From assembly GCA_016285355.1 (NCBI GenBank), contig JAEEQP010000019.1, forward strand, positions 4,186 to 68,185: 64,000 nucleotides of DNA, given 5' to 3'. Source of the DNA: Bacteroidales bacterium. GTDB taxonomy: Bacteria; Bacteroidota; Bacteroidia; Bacteroidales; F082. Shown in pieces: positions 17,630 to 26,243 of the stretch. Both the position numbers and the translations under genes were made by a program. Every line of letters starts with the position of its first letter. Positions within the stretch are counted from its first letter, which is position 1. The notes under the pieces were generated by a model that was given only the letters and a program-made list of their open reading frames with translations, was not told the origin of the DNA and made no database searches.

Positions 17630-19260
17630 TCCTTGTAAATTGAAGTGACAGCAAATTTCGTGACATCAAACAACCCTTGGTCGCTGAGCTTTATCTCAGG
17701 AATGACGACCAACGCCATGAAAGCCAAGGTCATAAAGGGTGCATAAAGTGTTGAACCCAAGCGTTTTGCCAAGGCATCGACATTCTGATAGGCAGCGGCC
17801 ACCTCGTAACCGTCTTCATTGCTCATCAATCCAGCCACGGGCAAAGGCACGGCCACCATCTCTGTACCGCAATAGGCCGTCACGCCGCCTTTATGTTCAA
17901 TAAGCAGGTTGACTGCATGAAGGATATCGCTGTCCGTGGCACCCACTGCCACGATATTATGGCTGTCATGGGCTACACTCGAAGCCAACGCACCGCGCCG
18001 CAGCCCAAAGCCCTTGATGAAAGCCACCGCAGGCTTGGTCGGTTGGTAGCGATTGACGACCACAATTTTCAGAACATCACGTTCCACATCGCTGACAATG
18101 CCGCCATCCACCACTTTAGGTTCTGCCGTAAAACACTTGGTAATCAACATGCCATCCATGCATCCTATCACCTTTATTTTCTTACCTTTATCGGGAACGA
18201 AGATGTCTTCCGCTTTGATGAAATTCGCTTTGAAAATGTTTGGGGTCGCGACTTCCTTGTAACGAATGTTCGACACACCGTTTTCAGCCACTAGTACACC
18301 TTTAATATATGTCTGTTTGGCAACAGGATGGTTCAAGTCATCCACCACGATAAAGTCGGCATCGTCTCCCAATCGTAGCATTCCAACGTTGAGTTTGTAA
18401 TGCTTCACGGCATTGAGCGAGGCAGCTTTCAGCACATCCATCACATTGTATCCCAAAGAAATAGCTCTTCTCACCAACACATCAATATGGCCATCATCCA
18501 ACTCATCAGGATGTTTGTCGTCGGAGCAGAACATCAGTTTGTCGGGATGGGTGGCCATTAGCGGAATCAATGCCTCAAAGTTTCTGGCTGCGCTGCCTTC
18601 GCGGATGAGGATTTTCATGCCAAGGCTGATTTTCTCCAAAGCATCCGCCAAGCTGAAGCATTCATGGTCGGTGGTGATGCCCGCGTTCACATATTTCAGC
18701 AAATCGTTACCTGTCACCTCGGGCGCATGGCCATCAATAGGCTTGCCGTAATGTCGGGCTGCGGCGATTTTTCTGAGGATTTCTGGGTCTTCATGGATGA
18801 CTCCGGGATAGTTCATCATTTCGGAGAGGTAATAGATGTTTGGCGAAGCCATCAACTCTTCTATGTCATCGGCATCGAGTGTGGAACCTGAAGTCTCAAA
18901 TGCCGTGGAAGGCACACAACTCGGAGCGCCAAAGAAGAATTTGAACGGCACCTTTTTGCCATTGGCTATCATATAACGGACTCCTTCCTTGCCGAGCACA
19001 TTGGCGATTTCGTGTGGGTCGCTGACGGTGGCCACCGTGCCATGACAGGTTGCCAAACGGGCAAACTCCGACGGCACCAGCATGGAGCTTTCGATATGCA
19101 CATGCGCATCAACAAAGCCCGGCATGATGTACTGCGTGTTGCCAACTGGCTGCTCCTCTATCTTGGTGATTTTGCCGTTCTCGACGACAACAACGCCCGA
19201 AAAAATCCTCGAGTTGACGAGGTCGACAATCTGACCTCCAATGGTGAAACTGTTATTCAT
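17626..19260 (-). CDS. ade: Adenine deaminase
   Basis: A 544-aa amidohydrolase converting adenine to hypoxanthine and ammonia. Metal ligands are visible in MPGFVDAHVHIESSML (HxH), in DPHEIANVLG, in DGHAPEVTG and in TTDHEC; FCSDDKHPDEL holds the catalytic Asp region. The C-terminal adenine-deaminase-specific domain includes the conserved VAHDSHNIVAVGATD. Length matches the family. It has its own promoter box (19277-19284), separated from the glycan cluster by a terminator at 19347-19380, so it is a distinct unit with the GNAT gene. Confidence 0.93.
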   Translation of the reverse strand: MNNSFTIGGQIVDLVNSRIFSGVVVVENGKITKIEEQPVGNTQYIMPGFVDAHVHIESSMLVPSEFARLATCHGTVATVSDPHEIANVLGKEGVRYMIANGKKVPFKFFFGAPSCVPSTAFETSGSTLDADDIEELMASPNIYYLSEMMNYPGVIHEDPEILRKIAAARHYGKPIDGHAPEVTGNDLLKYVNAGITTDHECFSLADALEKISLGMKILIREGSAARNFEALIPLMATHPDKLMFCSDDKHPDELDDGHIDVLVRRAISLGYNVMDVLKAASLNAVKHYKLNVGMLRLGDDADFIVVDDLNHPVAKQTYIKGVLVAENGVSNIRYKEVATPNIFKANFIKAEDIFVPDKGKKIKVIGCMDGMLITKCFTAEPKVVDGGIVSDVERDVLKIVVVNRYQPTKPAVAFIKGFGLRRGALASSVAHDSHNIVAVGATDSDILHAVNLLIEHKGGVTAYCGTEMVAVPLPVAGLMSNEDGYEVAAAYQNVDALAKRLGSTLYAPFMTLAFMALVVIPEIKLSDQGLFDVTKFAVTSIYKE

Positions 19261-19276
19261 GGATGCAATTTTGGGG

Positions 19277-19284
19277 CAAAGTTA
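19277..19284 (-). promoter_or_regulatory. -7 box for ade
   Basis: Minus strand TAACTTTG followed by CCCC, an exact TAnnTTTG match, 17 bases before the ade ATG. Confidence 0.6.
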
Positions 19285-19346
19285 CGGAATCCATTTCATA
19301 TTCATCAAACTTGGTGGAAATATTGGTTGTTTTCCGCATTAAGAAC

Positions 19347-19380
19347 AAAAAGCGGACTTGACAAATGCCAAATCCGCTTT
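19347..19380 (-). terminator. Terminator at the end of the glycan/pnuC unit
   Basis: On the minus strand AAAGCGGA pairs with TCCGCTTT around a 16-base loop and runs into five T residues, 24 bases after the pnuC stop. It closes the long minus-strand unit before the ade promoter. Confidence 0.65.
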
Positions 19381-19403
19381 CTGCTATTATTGTGGTTATA
19401 AAA

Positions 19404-19979
19404 TCAAGTCGTCTCCATCATCTTCCTCCACTTGACATAGCCAAATACCGCGATGATGACATACAAGGCATAAAGGCTGGCTTTGAAAGGAATATCTTTG
19501 TAGAAATAGAGTGCACAAGTAACCACATCGACCACAATCCAGACAAACCACTGCTCAAGGTATTTACGCGCCAGAGCCCAAATGCCTACAATGCTCAAGG
19601 CGGTGGTGAAGGCATCGGCCACAGGGACATTGGAGTTGGTGAAACGACTGAGGATGAAATAGATGCAAGCCCAAATAACCAATCCTGCACCAAGCCAAAC
19701 AAAAGCCATTTTTTTAGGCATGTGGCGTATAGGAAGGTCGGCAACCTTTTGATCATGTCGCATCCAGGCAATGAAACCGTAGACGGTCATGGCCAGATAA
19801 TAAAACTCCATGCCGCAATCGGCATAAAGACCTTTCTGATAATACAAAACAATGCCCAACGACTGCATCACGAAGCCAACGACCCACATCCATACGCTGG
19901 CCTTGTATTCCAAGAGAATATAAGCCAAGCCTAAGGCCGTGGTGGTGATATCGAGCCAATGGGCTGCAAAAAAAGACAT
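19404..19979 (-). CDS. pnuC: PnuC-type nicotinamide riboside/mononucleotide transporter
   Basis: A 191-aa inner-membrane protein with about seven hydrophobic segments. Family marks are WLDITTTALGLAYILLEYK at the amino end, the YLAMTVYGFIAWMRH segment in the middle and EQWFVWIVVDVVTCALYFYK near the end, where W and D/N residues line the vitamin-binding site. PnuC moves NAD precursors by facilitated diffusion. It is the last gene of the cluster, 5 bases after the WecA-like gene. A degraded piece of another pnuC copy lies at 45965-46054. Confidence 0.88.
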   Translation of the reverse strand: MSFFAAHWLDITTTALGLAYILLEYKASVWMWVVGFVMQSLGIVLYYQKGLYADCGMEFYYLAMTVYGFIAWMRHDQKVADLPIRHMPKKMAFVWLGAGLVIWACIYFILSRFTNSNVPVADAFTTALSIVGIWALARKYLEQWFVWIVVDVVTCALYFYKDIPFKASLYALYVIIAVFGYVKWRKMMETT

Positions 19980-19984
19980 AAGGG

Positions 19985-21142
19985 TTATTTATTCTTCAGC
20001 ATTTTACGTTCTTCATCGGTCAATTCCTCGTATTCATCCATACTTATGCCGTACATTTCTTTTACCTTTCTGGCAATACGCTTGCGGCGTCCCAACATCC
20101 AATACAAGCCGAAACACACGGCAATACTTGCAACGACAGTACCATAGAGTTGCCATTGCATAGGCAAATAAGACCTTGAAAATATTGCAAAAACTAAAAT
20201 TATCAGCATGTTGAGCATGATTTCCAACAAAGAAGCTTCCAGATGATGGAATCCATAATCGATAAAGGCGTGATGCAAGTGTGTCTTGTCGGGATAAAAC
20301 GGTGATTCTCCCCGACTAATCCTACCCAGCATCACTCTTACGGTATCGCAAACTGGAACAGCCAACACAGCATACGCATAACCAATCATACAAATACCAT
20401 TATTTTCCATTTTTTCAGTGCAAACCGAATCCTTCGTAAGCATGGCCATCACCATGTCGCACAATGCGATGCCCAACATCATGGTACCCGCATCACCAAT
20501 GAACATTTTCGACCTTTTTCCAAACACGTTCATGACAAAGAAAGGAATAAGTGCTCCAATGATCGAAACCCCCAATGCCGCACGGATAAAATCATGTCCC
20601 CTAAAAAACATCCATGAATAAAAGCCAAAAGCCATGATGCAAATGCCCGATGATAGGCCGTCGATGCCGTCAATCATATTGATGGCATTGATGATACCAA
20701 CGCAACCGATAATGGTAAGAGGCCATGCCACCCAAGGCGAAATGTAATGTCTGCCCCATAGGCCGTGAAGGTCGTTAATAGGATAATTGTTACCAAGTGC
20801 CAAAGCGGTCACAATCAGAATTTCCAAAACCAACCGCAAGCCTGGCGGAACCTTCCTTAAATCGTCCCAAGCACCAATAATCAACATCATTAGCATGGCA
20901 AGTTGTATCGGAACAATAGACAAACAGTCATACATGAACCAATAACACAAGGAGCCTGCCATAGCCCCAATAAACACGACAAATCCTCCCATCACCGGAA
21001 CAGGATGTCTTTGCAATTTCCTTGCTTCAGGATTGTCAAAAAAGTGATGCTTTTTGGCATAACTCAGCACAGGCTGATGCACTAATGAAGCAACAACAAG
21101 AGAAATCAAAAAAACAGCTACAATAAAATAAATGTCATGCAT
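19985..21142 (-). CDS. Undecaprenyl-phosphate sugar-1-phosphate transferase (WecA/MraY family)
   Basis: A 385-aa polytopic enzyme transferring a HexNAc-1-phosphate (commonly GlcNAc) from UDP-sugar to undecaprenyl phosphate, the first committed step of a Wzx/Wzy glycan. Signatures in order: PVPVMGGFVVF, GAWDDLRKVP (the DD motif), INAINMIDGIDGLS (nucleophile region), FIGDAGTMMLG and KTHLHHAFIDYG (HxHH-like). About ten membrane helices are evident, and a cytoplasmic tail with KEMYGISMDEYEEL ends the protein. It lies with WecG/TagA and a deacetylase, which should act on its product. Confidence 0.9.
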   Translation of the reverse strand: MHDIYFIVAVFLISLVVASLVHQPVLSYAKKHHFFDNPEARKLQRHPVPVMGGFVVFIGAMAGSLCYWFMYDCLSIVPIQLAMLMMLIIGAWDDLRKVPPGLRLVLEILIVTALALGNNYPINDLHGLWGRHYISPWVAWPLTIIGCVGIINAINMIDGIDGLSSGICIMAFGFYSWMFFRGHDFIRAALGVSIIGALIPFFVMNVFGKRSKMFIGDAGTMMLGIALCDMVMAMLTKDSVCTEKMENNGICMIGYAYAVLAVPVCDTVRVMLGRISRGESPFYPDKTHLHHAFIDYGFHHLEASLLEIMLNMLIILVFAIFSRSYLPMQWQLYGTVVASIAVCFGLYWMLGRRKRIARKVKEMYGISMDEYEELTDEERKMLKNK

Positions 21143-21197
21143 ATTGAAAAATAATATTAAAAACCTAAAAAATGACTTTTTTAAACTATTGCTTGGT

Positions 21198-22046
21198 TCA
21201 CAATGAGATTCTTTGAGCCGAAGACCAGTCTAACATACGGTTTGCCGTTTCAATGTCGACAAACTGAAAATCAGACAACCAATGTCGCAGTTTTTGTTCT
21301 GCACCTTTCAGTCCTACATATGACCGAAACTTGCGCACAGCCGAGAGGCTCTTGATCATGGGCTGTCCTGGATCCAAGTCACGAGGATGGATGTAACTCA
21401 GCAAATAATCGTCGGATTCCTTGGTCCATTTCTTAATAAGCGGATAAGGGAACAGACGAAAATAACCTCCTCCGGAAAACATGATGTGTTTGCCTGCTAT
21501 CGTCTTGAATCCTACGGGAAATTCCTTCATTTGTACACCATGATATTCGATAATTCCTGGTGCGGCTTTCGGATAGGAGGGCATGCCGCCATGGATATGG
21601 GCCGCAGGAAACACCGAACAATCGTATTTTATTCCCAAATCGGATAGAATTTCGAAAGCCCAAGCTTCTGATTCACGGATGCTAAACCCTGGTGCACGGA
21701 AACATTCCACTTTCTTCCCTGTGATGTCTTCCAGCATTTTTGTCCCTTCCTCTACATCAACCTTAAACTCTTGGGGCGTTTGTTGCCAAACCAACTGATG
21801 ATTCATCGTATGGCAACCGATTTGGTATTTCTCGGAAATCCTTCTGACCAAATCAGGATAGGTTTTGGCAATCCAGCCGACGATGAAGAACGTACCCTTG
21901 GTGTGGGTGTCCTCCAGTACCTGGAACAAACGTTCCACATTATCATATATGCGCACCTCATAGTTCTTCCACTCGTTTTCGGTGCGGGTGGCATCACAGT
22001 CTAGGATGTGGAACCATTCTTCTATATCGAAGGTGAGGATATTCAT
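21198..22046 (-). CDS. Polysaccharide deacetylase (NodB domain with DUF3473-like tail)
   Basis: A 282-aa cytoplasmic protein. It begins NILTFDIEEWFHILD (first metal Asp region), continues with TFFIVGWIAKTYPDLVRR, GCHTMNHQLV (HxxxH metal ligands), FRAPGFSI and a LLSYIHPRDLDPGQP segment near the end. This layout matches the deacetylase subfamily found in exosortase/PEP-CTERM-type glycan loci. It probably removes the N-acetyl group from a lipid-linked HexNAc. The ATG at 22046 overlaps the stop codon of the WecG gene; a longer reading to 22136 would only cover that gene. Confidence 0.87.
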   Translation of the reverse strand: MNILTFDIEEWFHILDCDATRTENEWKNYEVRIYDNVERLFQVLEDTHTKGTFFIVGWIAKTYPDLVRRISEKYQIGCHTMNHQLVWQQTPQEFKVDVEEGTKMLEDITGKKVECFRAPGFSIRESEAWAFEILSDLGIKYDCSVFPAAHIHGGMPSYPKAAPGIIEYHGVQMKEFPVGFKTIAGKHIMFSGGGYFRLFPYPLIKKWTKESDDYLLSYIHPRDLDPGQPMIKSLSAVRKFRSYVGLKGAEQKLRHWLSDFQFVDIETANRMLDWSSAQRISL

Positions 22047-22804
22047 TATTCGTAATACTTTTTCCCGACCAGTCTGCTCCAAAGAATGGAACAATAGTAC
22101 GACAGGAGCACAAAAGTTTTTTTGATATACCACCAAAGCAATTGCGGCTTGCTTTTACGTCCAATATACATACCGCCCACACCCATCTTCTTGGCCCATT
22201 CAGGGGCATCCTTCACCTTTCCAATGGAGATTCTGAAAGCTCTACCTACACCTATCATGACGACATGGGGAAGATACGCACACAACTCTTGGTTGAATAC
22301 ATCTTGTTTGGGGGCCGTCATGGCGGTCCAAATCACATTGGCACCACTTTCTTCAACCATTTTTGCAATGCCTGCATAGTCAAACTCGTTCACCTCAACA
22401 AAAGGCAACGAATACGTACCCACAATCCCTGCATCTCTGTAAGTGGTGACAATCTCATCCAACACATCTTGTGTGTCACCTAACAGAAAATGTTTCAACT
22501 GTGGGTTAGGATTGGACATCATCTTCATGAAAGTAGAAGGACCTGAAGTACATTTCACTTCTTTCAATCCCCACATTCTTCCGCACCAGCTCAACGGTCT
22601 TCCGTCAGGCCAGTTCATAAAGGAATCCTTCATCAGCTGATTGTATTCAGGATGCTCTCCCGCATATTGAATCATGCGCATGTTACTGACGCAAATGTAT
22701 CCACCTTGGCCATTCAAAGCAGCTTCGGTCACTCTCGCGATAGCATCCTCAGGATTAGTACGCGAAATGAAGGTTTTTCCAACTCTATACTTTGTCGTAT
22801 CCAT
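22046..22804 (-). CDS. WecG/TagA/CpsF family glycosyltransferase (GT26)
   Basis: A 252-aa transferase that adds the second sugar (often ManNAc or a ManNAcA-like residue) to the lipid-linked HexNAc. Conserved pieces are YICVSNMRMIQYAG, NWPDGRPLSWCGRM with the catalytic Asp of the family, FLLGDTQDVLDEI and VIWTAMTAPKQDVFNQ. The C-terminal basic/aromatic end (LLWWYIKKTF) could associate with the membrane. It sits between an ATP-grasp gene (3-base gap) and the deacetylase (one-base overlap). Confidence 0.88.
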   Translation of the reverse strand: MDTTKYRVGKTFISRTNPEDAIARVTEAALNGQGGYICVSNMRMIQYAGEHPEYNQLMKDSFMNWPDGRPLSWCGRMWGLKEVKCTSGPSTFMKMMSNPNPQLKHFLLGDTQDVLDEIVTTYRDAGIVGTYSLPFVEVNEFDYAGIAKMVEESGANVIWTAMTAPKQDVFNQELCAYLPHVVMIGVGRAFRISIGKVKDAPEWAKKMGVGGMYIGRKSKPQLLWWYIKKTFVLLSYYCSILWSRLVGKKYYE

Positions 22805-22807
22805 AGC

Positions 22808-23971
22808 TCAGTGTTTTCTCTCTGCCATGTCTTTCTTGTAAGTCTGAATGTGTTCAATGGAATAAGTGAAGAAAGGCAAAGGATCTCTCCAACTCCAAAT
22901 ATAATCGTTATTGTGCCTGAAATTGAACCATGAAGGTTTTGCCTTGAATCGATTAGGGGATTTCAAAAGCCAAAGAATGTCTGTATGGAAATACCGCAAA
23001 GCTATCTTTTCTGGAATGGGCTTAACCATCGGCTTCAGTTCCTGGTCATACACGAGATCCAACATTGTCTTGACTGGTTGGGCACCCACAATAGTACATA
23101 TCTTGATGCTGGCAGGAATCCTACCGTTGATTTCGATGACTTTGGGTGTCCAATCTCGTGGATCCATAATGAAACTGACATGGGCAAAGCCCACCCAATC
23201 CATAGCTTGGAGCAATTTTTCTGCGTAAGCATTGATGTCGGGTCTGTTGATGGTACGGATATAACACCCAGGACCTCCGTCAATCGGGAAGGAGCGGCAT
23301 GACTGTACAGTGACATCGTAAATAACCTTGTGATTCTTATCCAACATCACCCGACTTCCATAGCGATAATCCGTTTGGGGAATGTATTCCTGTATCACAT
23401 ATTTCTCGACTTCGATGACACCTTTTTCTATATAGTCAAGCAGCTCTTCCTTGCTGTTCACTTTCTTGAAACCTGCGGCACCACTTCCCTTTCGAGGTTT
23501 GCAAGCCAAGGGAAACTTGACTTTCGCCAAGTATTCGTCCATAGTTTCATCATCCATCTTGGTACGAGGACAAGGTATACCGTTTTCTTGACAAATCCGC
23601 ATGGTGGCTTCTTTGTCGTATGCCTTGAGAAAAGCTTGACGCGGTGCCACAATCACCTTTACATCGCCAGTTTTGCCCTCTTCCACCATCCGAGTAAGTA
23701 TATCCGTAGATTTCTCCACCATAGGAAGAAACACATCATAATTCCCAGATTTCAGTTCGCGTTCAATAACCCTGGCAAGCAAATCCACATCATCCCTGAT
23801 GCCGTGTTCGACAATTCTCTTGTCGGGATACCTTGAACTGTATCCGACATCCAGTTTCCTATCGTTCAAAGTCGTGATGACACAACCTAAATCGTGCAAT
23901 TCTTTCAGGATTGCCGGCACCTGTCTTCCGAAGCCGTCCAGGACCAGCACTCTTATTCCTTTATAATCCAT
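22808..23971 (-). CDS. ATP-grasp ligase (carbamoyl-phosphate synthase-like)
   Basis: A 387-aa cytoplasmic ATP-grasp protein, a fold that activates a carboxylate as acyl phosphate for attack by an amine or thiol. Residues 1-110 form the pre-ATP-grasp Rossmann-like domain (RVLVLDGFGRQVPAIL). ATP-binding pieces follow: FPLACKPRKGSGAAGFKKV, YVIQEYIPQTDYRYGSRVM, then the metal-binding PKVIEINGRIPASIKI. The last 80 residues are a basic/aromatic tail. It overlaps PrpD by 11 bases and is tightly linked to the 2-hydroxyacid dehydrogenase and fumarase genes, so a carboxylic acid made by them is a natural candidate substrate. Confidence 0.82.
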   Translation of the reverse strand: MDYKGIRVLVLDGFGRQVPAILKELHDLGCVITTLNDRKLDVGYSSRYPDKRIVEHGIRDDVDLLARVIERELKSGNYDVFLPMVEKSTDILTRMVEEGKTGDVKVIVAPRQAFLKAYDKEATMRICQENGIPCPRTKMDDETMDEYLAKVKFPLACKPRKGSGAAGFKKVNSKEELLDYIEKGVIEVEKYVIQEYIPQTDYRYGSRVMLDKNHKVIYDVTVQSCRSFPIDGGPGCYIRTINRPDINAYAEKLLQAMDWVGFAHVSFIMDPRDWTPKVIEINGRIPASIKICTIVGAQPVKTMLDLVYDQELKPMVKPIPEKIALRYFHTDILWLLKSPNRFKAKPSWFNFRHNNDYIWSWRDPLPFFTYSIEHIQTYKKDMAERKH

Positions 23972-25265
23972 ATTGTTGGTAATAATCGTTCTTATTACTG
24001 TCTTTTGTCAATAATTTGTACTTTTCTTCCACCTCGGAGCGTGTCATGGGATTCTCTGGTTCCCCTTTCGGGTAATCCACCTCCCACGAATACTTATTGC
24101 CTCCGATGGTTGTAATGCTTACAATAGCAGCCCTCTTTTGTGGTGACCACGATGTCAGTTCGTCATTCACTATGACTTCAACTCTTCGGCATAAGTCAAG
24201 AATGATGCTGTCGTGGATATTGGCAAGGTTAAAGTCGTCAATACCGGCTTGGTCTTTCACTAAAGCCAAAGCCACACTGAAAGGGGTACTTAGTTTTGCG
24301 GAGGCCACACCTTGAATGCTCTTGTGGTCGTGTCCGCCTACCGCTAATTTGTATGTCTCCACACGCACTGATGCGATATCATTTACCATCAGACCATGTT
24401 CGCGTTTTATCCTTAATGCCGCTTCGATGGCAGGATGGCAGTGACGGCAAGCGGCGTATGGTTTGCGATAGATGCGTTCTATCTCATAACGGTCTTCAGT
24501 AAAGTGGGTAAGCACTTCGATGTTAGGATGCTCAGACATAACCGCCAACAAACCACGTTTGCCACCCATCGGGTCAGATGGTCCTAAATAGCCAGCCAAA
24601 GCCGCGTATGCTGCCGTGATGCCGCTGACCGCCGCATGAGCCAAGTTGTAGGGCTTCAGTTCGGAATCATCTTCCTGCATTTCCAATAATCCTGCAGCAC
24701 CAGCAACTGCGGCGGAAAGCGCGTTTTTCATCTCTTGTCTAGTGAAAGGCAGTGCTGCAGCAATAGCCACAGCAGCACCAATGGTTCCGCATGTACCTGA
24801 AGTGTGATACCCCCGCATCTTATGCGATGGCTGCATGGCCATAGCTGATAACACGGCAGCCTCATAACCCACAACCGCGCCGCGAAGTACATCCTCCTTG
24901 GCAATACCTTCTAATTCTGCCACAGGCAACAAAGCGGAGAAAATCGAAGCACCGAGGTGTATCATCCCAAGACGGTGTCCATCATCCAACTCTGTGGCAT
25001 GGGCATTCATGGCGTTGAGGAACGCTGCGTTATGCAAGGTGGTCTTTGCCTCATGACCCATGACGGTACTGTTGCCTCTTTGTTTGGCAACAGAGGCCAG
25101 AAATTGCATGTTACGCTCTTCCATCATCCTGGCTCCAGCCGTGACACAGCCCACATAATCCATCGCACACAACTTGGCCTGCTCCATGATCCGTTCAGGC
25201 AATACACGTTGACGCATCTCGAATAGATGGTCAACAAAACAATCAGTTATGTTTATAGTATTCAA
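23961..25265 (-). CDS. MmgE/PrpD family dehydratase-like protein
   Basis: A 434-aa protein of the 2-methylcitrate dehydratase/immune-responsive-gene-1 superfamily, whose members dehydrate or decarboxylate tricarboxylates (methylcitrate, aconitate). Typical segments: AKLCAMDYVGCVTAGAR, NAMNAHATELDDGHRLG with the conserved Asp-Asp-Gly-His, HMRGYHTSG in the form MRGYHTSGTCGTIGAA, and YAACRHCHPAIEAAL. No genuine methylcitrate-cycle partners (PrpB, PrpC) are nearby; instead it lies between an ATP-grasp ligase and a 2-hydroxyacid dehydrogenase in a surface glycan cluster. The substrate is therefore probably a modified di- or tricarboxylate. Confidence 0.88.
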   Translation of the reverse strand: MNTINITDCFVDHLFEMRQRVLPERIMEQAKLCAMDYVGCVTAGARMMEERNMQFLASVAKQRGNSTVMGHEAKTTLHNAAFLNAMNAHATELDDGHRLGMIHLGASIFSALLPVAELEGIAKEDVLRGAVVGYEAAVLSAMAMQPSHKMRGYHTSGTCGTIGAAVAIAAALPFTRQEMKNALSAAVAGAAGLLEMQEDDSELKPYNLAHAAVSGITAAYAALAGYLGPSDPMGGKRGLLAVMSEHPNIEVLTHFTEDRYEIERIYRKPYAACRHCHPAIEAALRIKREHGLMVNDIASVRVETYKLAVGGHDHKSIQGVASAKLSTPFSVALALVKDQAGIDDFNLANIHDSIILDLCRRVEVIVNDELTSWSPQKRAAIVSITTIGGNKYSWEVDYPKGEPENPMTRSEVEEKYKLLTKDSNKNDYYQQYGL

Positions 25266-25268
25266 GGG

Positions 25269-26240
25269 TTATAAGATTCTTTTAGAGGCAATCTCATCCA
25301 ACCGTCCTGCCTCAAATGCTTCAATATTTTGCATGGCTCCAAACATCATGCTTTCAAAAGCCTCGTAACTCAATCCACCAATATGGGGTGTCAGTATCAC
25401 ATTGTCAAGTTCCGCCAGACGATAACCATCCTTGATGGGCTCCTCGTAATGTGTGTCTAAAGCGGCACCTGCAAGGTGGCCTGACTGCAAAGCTTCATAC
25501 AAGTCGTCAGGATTGATGAGTTTGCCACGGGCTGTGTTTATTACAATCGCACCTTGTTTCATCAAGGTCAGAGTCCGCTTGTTGAGCATTTCAGTGTTTT
25601 CCTTGGTCAAGGGGCAGTGGAAGCTGAGAATGTCGCATTGGGGTAGCAGTGCCTCAAAACTGTCGCAGTAGGTCAAGCCCAAGTTGTTTTCCATATCTTC
25701 CTCTTGGCGGAACACATCAGTATATAGCACTTTTGCGCCAAACGGCTGCAACATGGCTGCCACCAAATGCCCGATGTTTCCCATGCCAACTAAACCAACC
25801 GTCTTTCCGAACAGCTCATGGGTAGTTACGCCTTGTTGTTGCTTCTTCCATACGCCACTATGGGTTTGGGCATTGATTTGGGGCAGTCGTTTCAGCAGAG
25901 CCAATATCAGGGTAAGCGTATGCTCAGCCACACTTCGGGCATTCACTCCCGCATTCACATAGACATGAATCCCGCGCTTCCTGATTTCTTCCACGTCAAG
26001 CATCTCCGTCCCCACACCCGTGCGTTGAATCATCTTCAGTTCTGGTGCGTTGTCTAAAACCGCTTTATCTATAGGCAAACGACCGCTTACGAGGAAATAA
26101 TCGGCATTAACAGCTTCCTTTATGAGCTCCTCATGGGTTGCAACGTCGAGGGTTTTTACGGTAAAGCCGTTTGGGCAGGCATTTTGTAAGATTTCCAAGG
26201 GAAGCCCAACATATCTTGCTGTATGTAAAACTTTTGGCAT
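25269..26240 (-). CDS. D-isomer-specific 2-hydroxyacid dehydrogenase
   Basis: A 323-aa NAD-dependent dehydrogenase reducing a 2-oxoacid to a D-2-hydroxyacid (or the reverse). The nucleotide-binding loop is GLVGMGNIG, and the catalytic triad is visible as Arg in INTARGKLI, Glu in LDTHYEEP and His in LTPHIGGL. Substrate-binding VNAGVNARSVAEHTL is of the SerA/hydroxypyruvate-reductase type. Spacing of three bases on both sides puts it in one operon with PrpD and the fumarase alpha-like gene. Substrate cannot be read; a C4-C6 2-oxo-dicarboxylate would fit the context. Confidence 0.92.
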   Translation of the reverse strand: MPKVLHTARYVGLPLEILQNACPNGFTVKTLDVATHEELIKEAVNADYFLVSGRLPIDKAVLDNAPELKMIQRTGVGTEMLDVEEIRKRGIHVYVNAGVNARSVAEHTLTLILALLKRLPQINAQTHSGVWKKQQQGVTTHELFGKTVGLVGMGNIGHLVAAMLQPFGAKVLYTDVFRQEEDMENNLGLTYCDSFEALLPQCDILSFHCPLTKENTEMLNKRTLTLMKQGAIVINTARGKLINPDDLYEALQSGHLAGAALDTHYEEPIKDGYRLAELDNVILTPHIGGLSYEAFESMMFGAMQNIEAFEAGRLDEIASKRIL

Positions 26241-26243
26241 AAT

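Noticed and set aside
21143..21197. A terminator in the WecA-deacetylase gap (AAAAAATGACTTTTTT)
   Set aside because: An A/T-only stem with a four-base loop is too weak, and the operon continues.
23961..25265. A methylcitrate cycle
   Set aside because: PrpD alone is present; PrpB and PrpC are not in the window and the neighbours are glycan genes.
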